From: Marinobacter sp. BGYM27
GTDB lineage: Bacteria; Pseudomonadota; Gammaproteobacteria; Pseudomonadales; Oleiphilaceae
DNA length: 64,000 bases
NCBI GenBank assembly: GCA_025153445.1
Contig: JANZNS010000004.1
Span: 186,001 to 250,000, forward strand
Reading direction: 5' to 3'
The stretch's first letter is position 1. Each line of letters starts with the position of its first letter. The translations under genes were made by a program, and so were the position numbers. Under the pieces are notes generated by a model. The model was given only the letters and a program-made list of their open reading frames with translations. It made no database searches and was not told the DNA's origin. Positions 45,547 through 53,311 of this stretch are shown here, piece by piece.

Positions 45547-46047
45547 ATGTCTCTTGAGTCCCTTAACCGGATGAGCGAAGCCGAGGCCCGCCACGCTCTG
45601 CAAACCTGTTGCGCGGCTGACCGCTGGATCAACGGGATGGTAGCCGCCCGCCCCTTCCCCAGCAGCGAGGCACTGCACGCCAGAGCCGCGACGCTATGGG
45701 CTACTTTGAGCGATGAAGACTGGCTGCAGGCATTTGATGCCCATCCCAAAATCGGCGATGTCACCAGCCTGAAAAAGAAATACGCCAATACCCACAGCCT
45801 GGCGAGTGGCGAACAATCCGCTACCGCCGCCGCCGACGAATCGGTGCTACAACGACTGAAAAACGGCAACGACGCCTACGCTGACAAGTTTGGCTTTATT
45901 TTTATCGTCTGCGCTACCGGCAAGTCCGCCGATGAGATGCTGGCGCTTCTCGAGGCTCGCTTGCCCAATACCCGAGCGCAGGAAATCGAAAATGCCGCCC
46001 GCGAGCAGGCCAAAATCACTCACATACGACTGGATAAACTGGCATGA
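45547..46047 (+). CDS. uraD: OHCU decarboxylase
   Basis: A 166-residue enzyme that decarboxylates 2-oxo-4-hydroxy-4-carboxy-5-ureidoimidazoline to S-allantoin. The start codon follows the xdhC stop directly, with GGAG inside the xdhC end. The catalytic His lies in DAHPKIGD near residue 65; FIFIVCATGKSADEML near 118 is also conserved. All-helical family of the usual length (about 165). Coupled to uraH by a 4-base overlap. Confidence 0.95.
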   Translation: MSLESLNRMSEAEARHALQTCCAADRWINGMVAARPFPSSEALHARAATLWATLSDEDWLQAFDAHPKIGDVTSLKKKYANTHSLASGEQSATAAADESVLQRLKNGNDAYADKFGFIFIVCATGKSADEMLALLEARLPNTRAQEIENAAREQAKITHIRLDKLA

Positions 46048-46385
46048 GTAAAAGCCCGATTACCACCCATATTCTCGACCTGGGTACCGGCCGGCCGGCG
46101 GCCAATGTTGCCGTCAGCCTGAGCACCGGCGACAACGGCAACTGGACGCTGATCGCAGAAGGGACCACGGATGCCGACGGCCGCATCACTGACTGGTTTG
46201 AAGGCCCGATATCGCCCGGCCTTTACCGGCTTGAGTTCGCTACTGCCAGTTACTTCGGCGCACAGGACAAAGCCTGCTTTTACCCGCAAGTCACGCTGGA
46301 TTTTGAAGTCAGCGACACTAACAGCCACTACCACGTCCCACTGCTACTCAATCAATGGGGCTACTCGACCTATCGGGGGAGCTGA
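46044..46385 (+). CDS. uraH: 5-hydroxyisourate hydrolase
   Basis: A 113-residue transthyretin-like enzyme hydrolysing 5-hydroxyisourate to OHCU. Conserved residues are present: THILDLGTGRPA with His9, the DGRITDWF segment near 45, FYPQVTLDFEV near 80, HYHVPLLLNQWGYSTYRGS with the diagnostic C-terminal YRGS. No signal peptide, so it acts in the cytoplasm. The stop overlaps the guaD start (TGATG). Confidence 0.96.
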   Translation: MSKSPITTHILDLGTGRPAANVAVSLSTGDNGNWTLIAEGTTDADGRITDWFEGPISPGLYRLEFATASYFGAQDKACFYPQVTLDFEVSDTNSHYHVPLLLNQWGYSTYRGS

Positions 46386-47776
46386 TGCCAGAACAGACAA
46401 CCACATCGGCGCCGGAGCAGCGCGTAAAGGCGTTTCGTGGCCCGCTACTTTACTTCGTAGACGATCCCGGGTTGGGCGAACCGGATCAGGACAGTTACGT
46501 CTGGCTGCCGGACGGGCTACTCGTTATTGATAAGCAAAAGGTCAGTGCGGTTGGACCGGCCGATCAGCTACTCGACCAATTGCCAGCGGACTGTGAGCCG
46601 GAACATTGGCCAGACTCGCTTATCGTGCCCGGTTTTATCGATACTCACGTCCATCTGCCACAGCTCGGAGTGATTGGCAGCTACGGCACGCAGCTTCTCG
46701 ACTGGTTGGAAACCTACACCTTTCCCGCGGAAATGCGCTTCGAGCAAACCGACTGGGCCCAGAGCCAGGCTAAACTGTTTCTCGATCAGCTACTCCGCCA
46801 CGGCACCACATCGGCACTGGTGTTCTGCACTTCTCACCCGGGATCGGTGGATGCACTGTTCCAGGCTGCCGAAAAGCGCGGGCAGGCCATTGTGGGCGGC
46901 AAGGTGATGATGGATCGTCACGCACCCGAAGGCTTGTGCGACGAGGCCGAAACCAGTGCCCGCGACAGCCAGGCGTTGATTGATCGCTGGCACAACAGGG
47001 GGCGCCTGCGCTACGCCGTCACCCCCCGCTTCGCTCCCACCTCATCACCGCGCCAGCTGGAACTGGCCGGCGAGCTGGTGAAAGCCAACCCCGGCGTGCT
47101 GATGCAAACCCACTGGGCTGAAAACAAGGCCGAGATCGACTGGGTCGGTTCACTGTTTCCTGAACGGAAAGACTACCTCGACGTCTACCAGCATTACGGC
47201 CTGTTGAACGACCACAGCGTGCTGGCCCACGGCATTCACATTAACGACGACGACCGCCAGCGTATGGTCGATAGTGGCGCCCGCATCGCCTTCTGCCCCA
47301 CCTCGAATACGTTCCTGGGCAGCGGCCTGTTCGATCTCAAAAGTGCCCACGATGCCGGTATCCCCGTAGGGCTGGCCACCGACGTCGGCGGCGGCACCAA
47401 CCTGTCACTGCTCCCCACCATGGCCGAGGCCTACAAGGTATGCCAGCTGCGGGGCGAGTCACTGACGCCGTTTCATGCTTTCTATATGGCCACGCTCGGA
47501 AACGCCCGGGTACTGCATCAGGCAGATGAAACCGGCAGCCTCGAGCCCGGCAAGTTTGCGGACTTCCTGATTCTGGATCGCAGCGCGACGCCAATGCTCG
47601 GCCTCAAACAAGACCAGAGTGAAACACTCAGTGAACAGCTTTTCGATCTGATGATTCTTGGCGATGACCGGGTGATTCGCCGTACCTATGTTGCCGGCGA
47701 ATGCCGGTTTGATAGGGATGCCGCCATCCCTGAACCCACCACAGGAGCAGTCGCCCATGGCAGCCTACCTCAGTGA
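46385..47776 (+). CDS. guaD: Guanine deaminase
   Basis: A 463-residue zinc amidohydrolase converting guanine to xanthine and ammonia, the substrate for XdhAB. The ATG at 46385 has GGGGAG upstream. Motifs: PGFIDTHVHLPQLGVIGSYG near residue 78, LLDWLETYTFPAEMRF, QTHWAENKAEI near 240, LAHGIHIND near 280 and TDVGGGTNLS near 335. It is embedded in the xdh operon and overlaps puuD by 20 bases. Confidence 0.95.
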   Translation: MPEQTTTSAPEQRVKAFRGPLLYFVDDPGLGEPDQDSYVWLPDGLLVIDKQKVSAVGPADQLLDQLPADCEPEHWPDSLIVPGFIDTHVHLPQLGVIGSYGTQLLDWLETYTFPAEMRFEQTDWAQSQAKLFLDQLLRHGTTSALVFCTSHPGSVDALFQAAEKRGQAIVGGKVMMDRHAPEGLCDEAETSARDSQALIDRWHNRGRLRYAVTPRFAPTSSPRQLELAGELVKANPGVLMQTHWAENKAEIDWVGSLFPERKDYLDVYQHYGLLNDHSVLAHGIHINDDDRQRMVDSGARIAFCPTSNTFLGSGLFDLKSAHDAGIPVGLATDVGGGTNLSLLPTMAEAYKVCQLRGESLTPFHAFYMATLGNARVLHQADETGSLEPGKFADFLILDRSATPMLGLKQDQSETLSEQLFDLMILGDDRVIRRTYVAGECRFDRDAAIPEPTTGAVAHGSLPQ

Positions 47777-48965
47777 ATGGCTGAGTCTGATCATCCGTTG
47801 GTTTCACGTGATTGCAGGGGTTGCCTGGGTAGGCGCGTCCTTCTACTTCATCTGGCTCGACAACCACCTGCGCAAGCCGCCGGAGTGGAAGGTTAAAAAG
47901 GGCATAAAAGGTGATCTTTGGGCGGTGCACGGCGGCGGCTTCTACGAAGTCGCCAAGTACGAGCTGGGCCCGGAAGAAATGCCACCCGTGCTGCACTGGT
48001 TCAAGTGGGAAGCGTACAGCACCTGGCTCAGCGGCATGGCACTGCTGTTCACCGTGTACTACTTCGGCTCGCCGGGCTACCTGGTCGATGCCAGCCGCGC
48101 GGACCTGACACCCCTGGCGGCGGCCGCAATCGGGCTCGGTTTTATTGGCGGCATGCTGGTGCTTTACGAAGCCTTGATACGCAGCCCACTGGCGCGCAAC
48201 GGCAAAGCCTTTGGGCTGGTGTTGTTTGCCCTGCTGGTTGCGGTGGACTGGACGCTGTTTCATATCTTCGCCGGTCGTGGCGCGTTTATCCATGTGGGTG
48301 CGGTTATTGGCACACTGATGGTGGGCAATGTGTTTCTCGGTATTATGCCGTCCCAGCGGGCACTGGTACGTGCAGTCGAGAACAACGAGACGCCGGGGCC
48401 TGAAGTCGCGCGACTGGCGGCACAGGCCAAGCTGCGATCAACCCACAACAACTACCTGACTCTGCCGATCATCTTCATCATGATCAGCAACCACTACCCG
48501 ATGTTCTACGGCCACGAATACGGCTGGGCTGTGCTGGCAGCGATCGGTTTTATCACCGCTTTCGCCCGGCACTTTTTCAACCTTCGGCACAGGGGCGTTT
48601 ACCGGCCATCGATCCTGCTGATTGCTGCGATCATGACGGTCATCCTGATCGGCGTGCTGGCGCCATCGCCGACATCCGTTCCGGCATCCCCATCCGGCTC
48701 TGATACCGAAGTGACCGACGCCGATATTCAGTCGCTGATCGACACCCACTGCACCGGCTGCCATGCAAAAGTGCCTTCAAGCCCCGCCTTTCAGGCACCC
48801 CCTGCCGGCATCGCGTTTGATTCTCTGGAAGCGGTGAAGCAGCACTGGGAGAAGGTATTACAGGCGGCGGTAAACAGTCAGTACATGCCGCTGGGGAACA
48901 TGACCGGAATGAAACCGGAGGAGCGGAAGATGCTGGGCCGCTGGTTACAGCAACCCACTCAGTAA
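47757..48965 (+). CDS. puuD: Membrane urate oxidase PuuD with C-terminal cytochrome c
   Basis: A 402-residue protein; ATG 47757 has AGGAG. The N-terminal 300 residues form the PuuD/urate oxidase N-terminal membrane domain with about eight helices (IIRWFHVIAGVAWVGASFYF at the start). A cytochrome c domain follows, with haem site CTGCH near residue 338 and possible axial Met in MPLGNM. It oxidises urate to 5-hydroxyisourate, passing electrons to the respiratory chain and not directly to O2 as soluble uricase does. Last gene of the operon, before a strong terminator. Confidence 0.94.
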   Translation: MAAYLSEWLSLIIRWFHVIAGVAWVGASFYFIWLDNHLRKPPEWKVKKGIKGDLWAVHGGGFYEVAKYELGPEEMPPVLHWFKWEAYSTWLSGMALLFTVYYFGSPGYLVDASRADLTPLAAAAIGLGFIGGMLVLYEALIRSPLARNGKAFGLVLFALLVAVDWTLFHIFAGRGAFIHVGAVIGTLMVGNVFLGIMPSQRALVRAVENNETPGPEVARLAAQAKLRSTHNNYLTLPIIFIMISNHYPMFYGHEYGWAVLAAIGFITAFARHFFNLRHRGVYRPSILLIAAIMTVILIGVLAPSPTSVPASPSGSDTEVTDADIQSLIDTHCTGCHAKVPSSPAFQAPPAGIAFDSLEAVKQHWEKVLQAAVNSQYMPLGNMTGMKPEERKMLGRWLQQPTQ

Positions 48966-49017
48966 TTAACGGGCTATGGGCCCATGACAGGGTTGTGCCC
49001 ACCAAGTTGTGCTCACT

Positions 49018-49056
49018 AAAAAGCCCGCAGGTTCTCGCGAACTTGCGGGCTTTTTA
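49018..49056. terminator. Bidirectional terminator after puuD
   Basis: A long stem (AAAAAGCCCGCAGGTTC against GAACTTGCGGGCTTTTT, one mismatch, TCGC loop) with A and T runs on both sides. It ends the xdh operon on the plus strand and the dioxygenase gene on the minus strand. Confidence 0.92.
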
Positions 49057-49082
49057 ATTGCCAGTTCAATGGCTGGCCGCCA

Positions 49083-50078
49083 TCACATCTTCGCAGCAAA
49101 GTTCGCGTTGATTCGCTGCAACAGATAATCCCGGGCCGAAATCGGCGGGTACTTCTTTTCCGGCCCCTGAATCATGACGTCTTTATTGGCCTGGCAGAAG
49201 AACGCCATGCTGTAGCGCGGTCCACGGTATTCACCGGCCCTCGGCATCCGCACGCGATGCAGTGTGGATCTCAGTTTGTCGTCGCTCCAGCGCATGAGCA
49301 TGTCGCCGATGTTGCAGGTTATGACATCATCACGGGGCACCACGCTGCTCCACTCCTGCTGACCGCTGCTACGTGCGTCCTTGCCGGGGCATACCTGCAA
49401 GCCGCCCTGGCCTTCTTTCTGGAACACCATCGTCAGGCAGTCAAAGTCGGTGTGGGCACCGGCGCGCCAGATGCCCGGCTCCGCTTGCGCATCGTCCGCC
49501 ATCGGCAGGTAATGCAACAGGCGCAGGGTGCTCTGATATTCCGGTGAGCTGCGATCATGGGCCCTGGTGAAAAAGTCGCGTTCAAAGCCCAGTTTGTCAG
49601 CGAAGCACGACAGAATCGCCATGCCCACCTGCCAGGCACTGTGTTCAAAATTCAGAATAATTCGCTGGAACTCCGGCAAAGTCGTCTGGCCTGGCCAGAG
49701 ATCATCCATATGGGGCAGCGTCGCCTGATAGGATTCTTTCTGGTCAGCCGTGCCGGTTGAGGGGCGCACCTGCGACATGAACTCCCAGCCGGCATTGAGC
49801 CCCTGCTTGAGCGGGAACCGGCCTTTGGTGTCCTGATCCAGCGCAAAGAAGGCTTCGGTCGCCGTAAACGCTTCGCGAACCCGCTCAATATCCAGGCCGT
49901 GATTCACCAGCTGGAAGAATCCAACGTCGCTCGCTGCCTGCCAAAGCTGCTCGGTGATCGCTTCGCGGCGGTTCGCAAAATCGCTCAGGTCAATCAATGG
50001 AATCTGGCGCCGGTCGGTTTCAATGCCTTCGCCGCCAAGTGTGCTTTCGAATTCGAGTTCTTTCATCCCGTATTTCAT
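49083..50078 (-). CDS. Isopenicillin-N-synthase-like 2-oxoglutarate/Fe(II) dioxygenase
   Basis: A 331-residue enzyme; ATG 50078 (GGAG upstream) 4 bases after the binding-protein stop. The longer frame is read-through from that gene. DIOX_N with VGFFQLVNHGL near residue 50, Fe ligands in GAHTDFDCLTM near 205 and a distal STLHRVRMP near 275, and RYSMAF for 2-oxoglutarate. Homologous to the protein at 30477-31430, sharing the CNIGD(C/M)LMRWS segment. Co-transcribed with the NMT1-type binding protein, which suggests that it acts on the imported compound. Confidence 0.88.
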   Translation of the reverse strand: MKYGMKELEFESTLGGEGIETDRRQIPLIDLSDFANRREAITEQLWQAASDVGFFQLVNHGLDIERVREAFTATEAFFALDQDTKGRFPLKQGLNAGWEFMSQVRPSTGTADQKESYQATLPHMDDLWPGQTTLPEFQRIILNFEHSAWQVGMAILSCFADKLGFERDFFTRAHDRSSPEYQSTLRLLHYLPMADDAQAEPGIWRAGAHTDFDCLTMVFQKEGQGGLQVCPGKDARSSGQQEWSSVVPRDDVITCNIGDMLMRWSDDKLRSTLHRVRMPRAGEYRGPRYSMAFFCQANKDVMIQGPEKKYPPISARDYLLQRINANFAAKM

Positions 50079-50082
50079 TGTC

Positions 50083-51102
50083 TTACTCCGCCGCAGGCTC
50101 AGGCATGAAGGAACGATCCACTGCGGTTTCCGGATCAAACGATGCGGCATCAATACCCTGTGCACGAGCCGTCCACTTCCAGGTGGTCGCCAGACGCTCC
50201 GGGTTAAAGACACCCATACCTTGCTCTGAACTGGCCTCGTTATACACCAGCGATTCGATGGAGCGAATGGTATCGGCTGCCAGCGCGGCATCCACTTCCG
50301 GCACGACATTATGCACAGCTTCACCGCTTTCATTGGGGTGAGCCCAGGTGTACTCGACGGCTTTTGCGTAGGCCTTTACAAATCGACGCGCAACATCAGG
50401 ACGCTCATTGAGAAATGTTTCGCTGGCAATAACCGAAGTTGAATAGAACTTCAGCCCCGCGTCATACCAGGGCAACACCTGCAATTCCTTGCCAGCAGTC
50501 TTCGCCACAGCGGCGTACTTTTCCTTATCGGTAATCCAGCTGATCACCACATCAGTGCGGCCGGTGAGCAGCATCGGGTTCAGCGCCCCCGGGTCGGTTT
50601 TGACCAGTTTGACGCTGTCCTTATCGACACCATTAATATCAAGCAAAAGGGGCAGGAAAACATTTGACGAGGTGAACGGCGAGGTCGCTACAGTCTTGCC
50701 GGCAATATCCTTTACGCTGTCGATGCCGGAATCTTTCAGCGTATAAAATGCATGAGGCGCTTCGCTGAAGACCGAATAGATGCCTTTTACCGGGATATTG
50801 TCGTTGGCTCGCGCCTGCAACAATGCAACCAGGTCTGAAAGACCCACATCGGCACGACCGGTCATCAGCTTGGTCAGGGCATCGGTTGAACCCCGACCCT
50901 GAGAGATGCTGACATCCAGATCCTGCTCTGCAAAGAAGCCCTTCTCCAGCCCCACATAAACCGGCGCCTTGTCACCGCCTGGCAGCCAGTCAAGCTGGAA
51001 GGTGACCTTGTCTGCCGCCAGCAGCGTTGACGAGCCCATCATCATCCCAGCCAGCACCAGTGTTTTCGGGATAAATCCCCATGCCTTTTTCATGCTTGTC
51101 AT
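50083..51102 (-). CDS. NMT1/THI5-like ABC transporter solute-binding protein
   Basis: A 339-residue exported protein: signal peptide to about residue 29 (LLAADKV), then an NMT1-like domain with FQLDWLPGGDKAPVYVGLEKG near 35 and GRADVGLSDLVALLQARA near 82. This group binds pyrimidine-like bases (thiamine precursors, formylaminopyrimidine), riboflavin, or purines. No permease or ATPase gene lies next to it, so it must use components encoded elsewhere. A GGAG site precedes the ATG, after a leader of about 280 bases with several hairpins. Confidence 0.88.
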   Translation of the reverse strand: MTSMKKAWGFIPKTLVLAGMMMGSSTLLAADKVTFQLDWLPGGDKAPVYVGLEKGFFAEQDLDVSISQGRGSTDALTKLMTGRADVGLSDLVALLQARANDNIPVKGIYSVFSEAPHAFYTLKDSGIDSVKDIAGKTVATSPFTSSNVFLPLLLDINGVDKDSVKLVKTDPGALNPMLLTGRTDVVISWITDKEKYAAVAKTAGKELQVLPWYDAGLKFYSTSVIASETFLNERPDVARRFVKAYAKAVEYTWAHPNESGEAVHNVVPEVDAALAADTIRSIESLVYNEASSEQGMGVFNPERLATTWKWTARAQGIDAASFDPETAVDRSFMPEPAAE

Positions 51103-51231
51103 TTGCTAGTCTCCGAGTGTCAGAATCAGCGCATCACGCGCCATCGATGAAACCGGTCTGGCGTGGCGACAGTCGAAGAGCACACAGCAAGTGGAGGTCG
51201 GAACCGGATCACCCTTACCATCACGCTCCGC

Positions 51232-51374
51232 CATTGCCCGATAGCAAGCCGGTCGCGCGATGAGCAATGCCCGGGTTCCTGAATGCGAAGGAACCTGACC
51301 GCTTCTACTCAGTCACGTTCAGGCAGGACCCCGGGCGATCAATGCGCTTGCGCACCGAGCCTTCTCAGGGGTCC
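51232..51374 (-). promoter_or_regulatory. Structured leader of the NMT1-type gene, candidate riboswitch
   Basis: Three inverted repeats follow one another in the predicted leader: GGACCCC/GGGGTCC (51326-51332, 51368-51374) enclosing a TGCGC/GCGCA stem; GGTTCCT/AGGAACC (51274-51295); and CATTGC/GCAATG (51232-51269). The predicted transcription start is only some 9 bases upstream of the first. No known class was matched by eye. Confidence 0.45.
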
Positions 51375-51392
51375 ATCACCTGACTTCAACAA

Positions 51393-51408
51393 AGCATCCG
51401 ACATGCCA
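51393..51408 (-). promoter_or_regulatory. Sigma-54 promoter of the NMT1-type gene
   Basis: On the minus strand TGGCATGTCGGATGCT has TGGCA, GG-N10-GC spacing and a -12 ATGC (consensus TTGC). It places the start site directly before the hairpin-rich leader. Confidence 0.5.
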
Positions 51409-51459
51409 GAACTGAAGAACCCGCGCGCCACATAGCATTGACCGGAAAAGCACCCCACC

Positions 51460-51475
51460 CTGACCAACCGGACAG
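51460..51475. promoter_or_regulatory. RutR-like operator
   Basis: CTGACCAACCGGACAG: exact TGACCA, two bases, then CGGACA (4 of 6 to TGGTCA). It lies between the two divergent promoters. Confidence 0.4.
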
Positions 51476-51588
51476 CTTTTCAAACTGCACCAAGATGATC
51501 CACAACCGCGCGACCGTGCTGCGAAATAAAGCACCGGATTACGGGCGGTGATAACACGGCAGACCGGACGGGCCGGGCTTCAGAGAAA

Positions 51589-51604
51589 TGGAAAGGTTAT
51601 TGCT
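51589..51604 (+). promoter_or_regulatory. Sigma-54 promoter of the 8-oxoguanine-deaminase-like gene
   Basis: TGGAAAGGTTATTGCT has GG-N10-GC spacing, exact TTGCT at -12 and G at the eighth position. The gene start is 226 bases downstream. Confidence 0.55.
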
Positions 51605-51829
51605 TTGCATTAGTGCTCAAGAGTGCAGAGCGCTGCAACATAAATGAGGCAGCACTTAATCCATCGTTTTCAAGAGTAGAAGCGGTCAGGTTACCCCGCC
51701 TTCAAGTTGAAGAGGCTACTGCAGAACGACTGCCCCGCAACGTTCTGCAACCAGCTTATCGGGCACCGGGACATTGCTCTTTTTTTTCAGATTCGGGCCT
51801 TACCGGGTCCGATCAGTAGAGGAATGACC

Positions 51830-53194
51830 ATGAACTACCTGATTCGCAATGCCATCGCGCTGTTTTCAGAACAGCATCCCAGTGCCACAGACATTCGGAT
51901 CGCCGACGGCAGGATCACCGAAATCGGCTGCCAACTCACGCCAACCACCGATTACCCGGAGCAGATCATTGACGCCCGTGGGTGTGTCATTTACCCCGGG
52001 CTGGTCAACACCCATCATCATCTGGCGCAATCTATCCTCAAGGGGATTCCGGGCGGTATTAACCAGGGCCTGGGTGACTGGCTTGCCTCCGTGCCTTATC
52101 GGTTCTGGCCGCATATCACACCGGATCTGATGTACCACGCCGCCCGCCTGGGCCTTTACGAGTTGCTCCGCTCGGGCGCAACCACTTGCGCCGATCATCA
52201 CTATCTCTATCACCGGGACACGTCGCCGGAACTGGAAGATGCCGTTTGGCAGGCGGCGGACGATCTCGGCATTCGACTGGTGCTGTGCCGGGGCAGTGCA
52301 ACCGAGCAGGGCAGCCACAAGGGCATGGCACGGGGCGGTGTTGTGCCGGAATCACTGGATCAGGTAATGAGCCGGATGGAACACAGTCGCACCCGTTACC
52401 ATCAGGAAGACGGCAATGCCATGCGCAAGCTGGTTGCAGCGCCCACCAGCCTGATTCACTCCAGTTCACCCCAAAGCCTGAAAACGATTGCCGAATGGGC
52501 TGGCCAGCACCGTATCCGCCGTCACTCCCACCTGCTGGAAGTGGACTATGACGAGCAGCAGTCGCTGCAAAAATATGGCATGAAGGCTATTGATTACGCA
52601 GCTGATTGCGGCTGGCTGGGCCCGGACGTCTGGTTTGCTCATCTGGTAAAGGCCGACGACTACGCCATCAGAAAACTGGCAGCTACCGGCACGGGCATTG
52701 CCCACTGCCCCACCTCAAACTGCCGACTCGGCAGCGGCGTCGCGCCGGTGATTGAACTGCAGCAGGCAGGCGCGCCCATCAGTATCGGCGTTGATGGCTC
52801 AGCCTCGTCCGAGTCCGGGTCGATGTTGCAGGAGCTGAACCTGACCTGGCTGCTTCACCGCGCCGTTCATGGGCCTGACGCTACCCATCTGGAAACTGTT
52901 CTCCATTGGGGCAGCCGGGACGGAGCAAGGTTGCTGGGACTCAACGACCTGGGCGAGATCGCAGTCGGTCAGGCTGCTGACCTTGTGCTGTACGATATCC
53001 ATAAACCCCGCTTTGCAGGTGTTCACACTCCGCTGATGGCGCCCTTGCTCTGTGCCGAGCCCACCTCCGTCAAGCACAGTTTTATCAATGGCAAACTGGT
53101 AGTGCGCGACGGGCAGGTGAAGGGGCTGGATGAGGCCGAGCTGGTGGCAAGTGTGCAGGCCAGCGTGAACACTCTGCTGGCGCGGGTCAGCTAA
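51830..53194 (+). CDS. 8-oxoguanine-deaminase-like amidohydrolase
   Basis: A 454-residue amidohydrolase. The ATG at 51830 lies 8 bases after AGAGGA; the longer frame is spurious. Key residues: NTHHHLAQSILKG near residue 60, ADHHYLYH near 122, RHSHLLE near 232, WFAHLVK near 268 and GVDGSASSESGSM near 320. The NTHHHLxQ and DGSASSES pattern belongs to 8-oxoguanine deaminases and hydroxydechloroatrazine-type enzymes. 8-Oxoguanine would give urate, feeding PuuD directly. It is divergent from the NMT1-type gene. Confidence 0.87.
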   Translation: MNYLIRNAIALFSEQHPSATDIRIADGRITEIGCQLTPTTDYPEQIIDARGCVIYPGLVNTHHHLAQSILKGIPGGINQGLGDWLASVPYRFWPHITPDLMYHAARLGLYELLRSGATTCADHHYLYHRDTSPELEDAVWQAADDLGIRLVLCRGSATEQGSHKGMARGGVVPESLDQVMSRMEHSRTRYHQEDGNAMRKLVAAPTSLIHSSSPQSLKTIAEWAGQHRIRRHSHLLEVDYDEQQSLQKYGMKAIDYAADCGWLGPDVWFAHLVKADDYAIRKLAATGTGIAHCPTSNCRLGSGVAPVIELQQAGAPISIGVDGSASSESGSMLQELNLTWLLHRAVHGPDATHLETVLHWGSRDGARLLGLNDLGEIAVGQAADLVLYDIHKPRFAGVHTPLMAPLLCAEPTSVKHSFINGKLVVRDGQVKGLDEAELVASVQASVNTLLARVS

Positions 53195-53226
53195 CCACTC
53201 CGGGACCAATCAACACCCACAAAAAA

Positions 53227-53250
53227 GCCCGGCGCAGAGATGCGTCGGGC
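53227..53250 (-). terminator. Terminator of the BMP binding-protein gene
   Basis: GCCCGACGCA / TGCGCCGGGC stem on the minus strand, then TTTTTT. On the plus strand there is no T run, so it mainly serves the minus-strand gene. Confidence 0.8.
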
Positions 53251-53311
53251 CAAGGGAGACAGCAATGACTGCGGAAGTGCGATCTCCCGCGGTCATTGCC
53301 CTTGAAACCTC

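Larger units (their letters stand above)
51375..51829. other. Divergent regulatory region, binding protein and deaminase
   Basis: No gene is seen. It holds opposed -24/-12 promoter candidates at 51393-51408 and 51589-51604 and a RutR-like operator at 51460-51475, listed separately. The rest shows no recognisable element. Confidence 0.5.

Noticed and set aside
50079-50333. N-terminal extension of the 49083 dioxygenase
   Set aside because: The added residues are read-through in another frame of the binding-protein gene; the ATG at 50078 has a ribosome site and starts at the family N-terminus.
51103-51400. TPP riboswitch before the NMT1/THI5-like gene
   Set aside because: CTGAGA occurs, but the paired ACCCTTTGAACCTGAT-type thi-box elements are absent.
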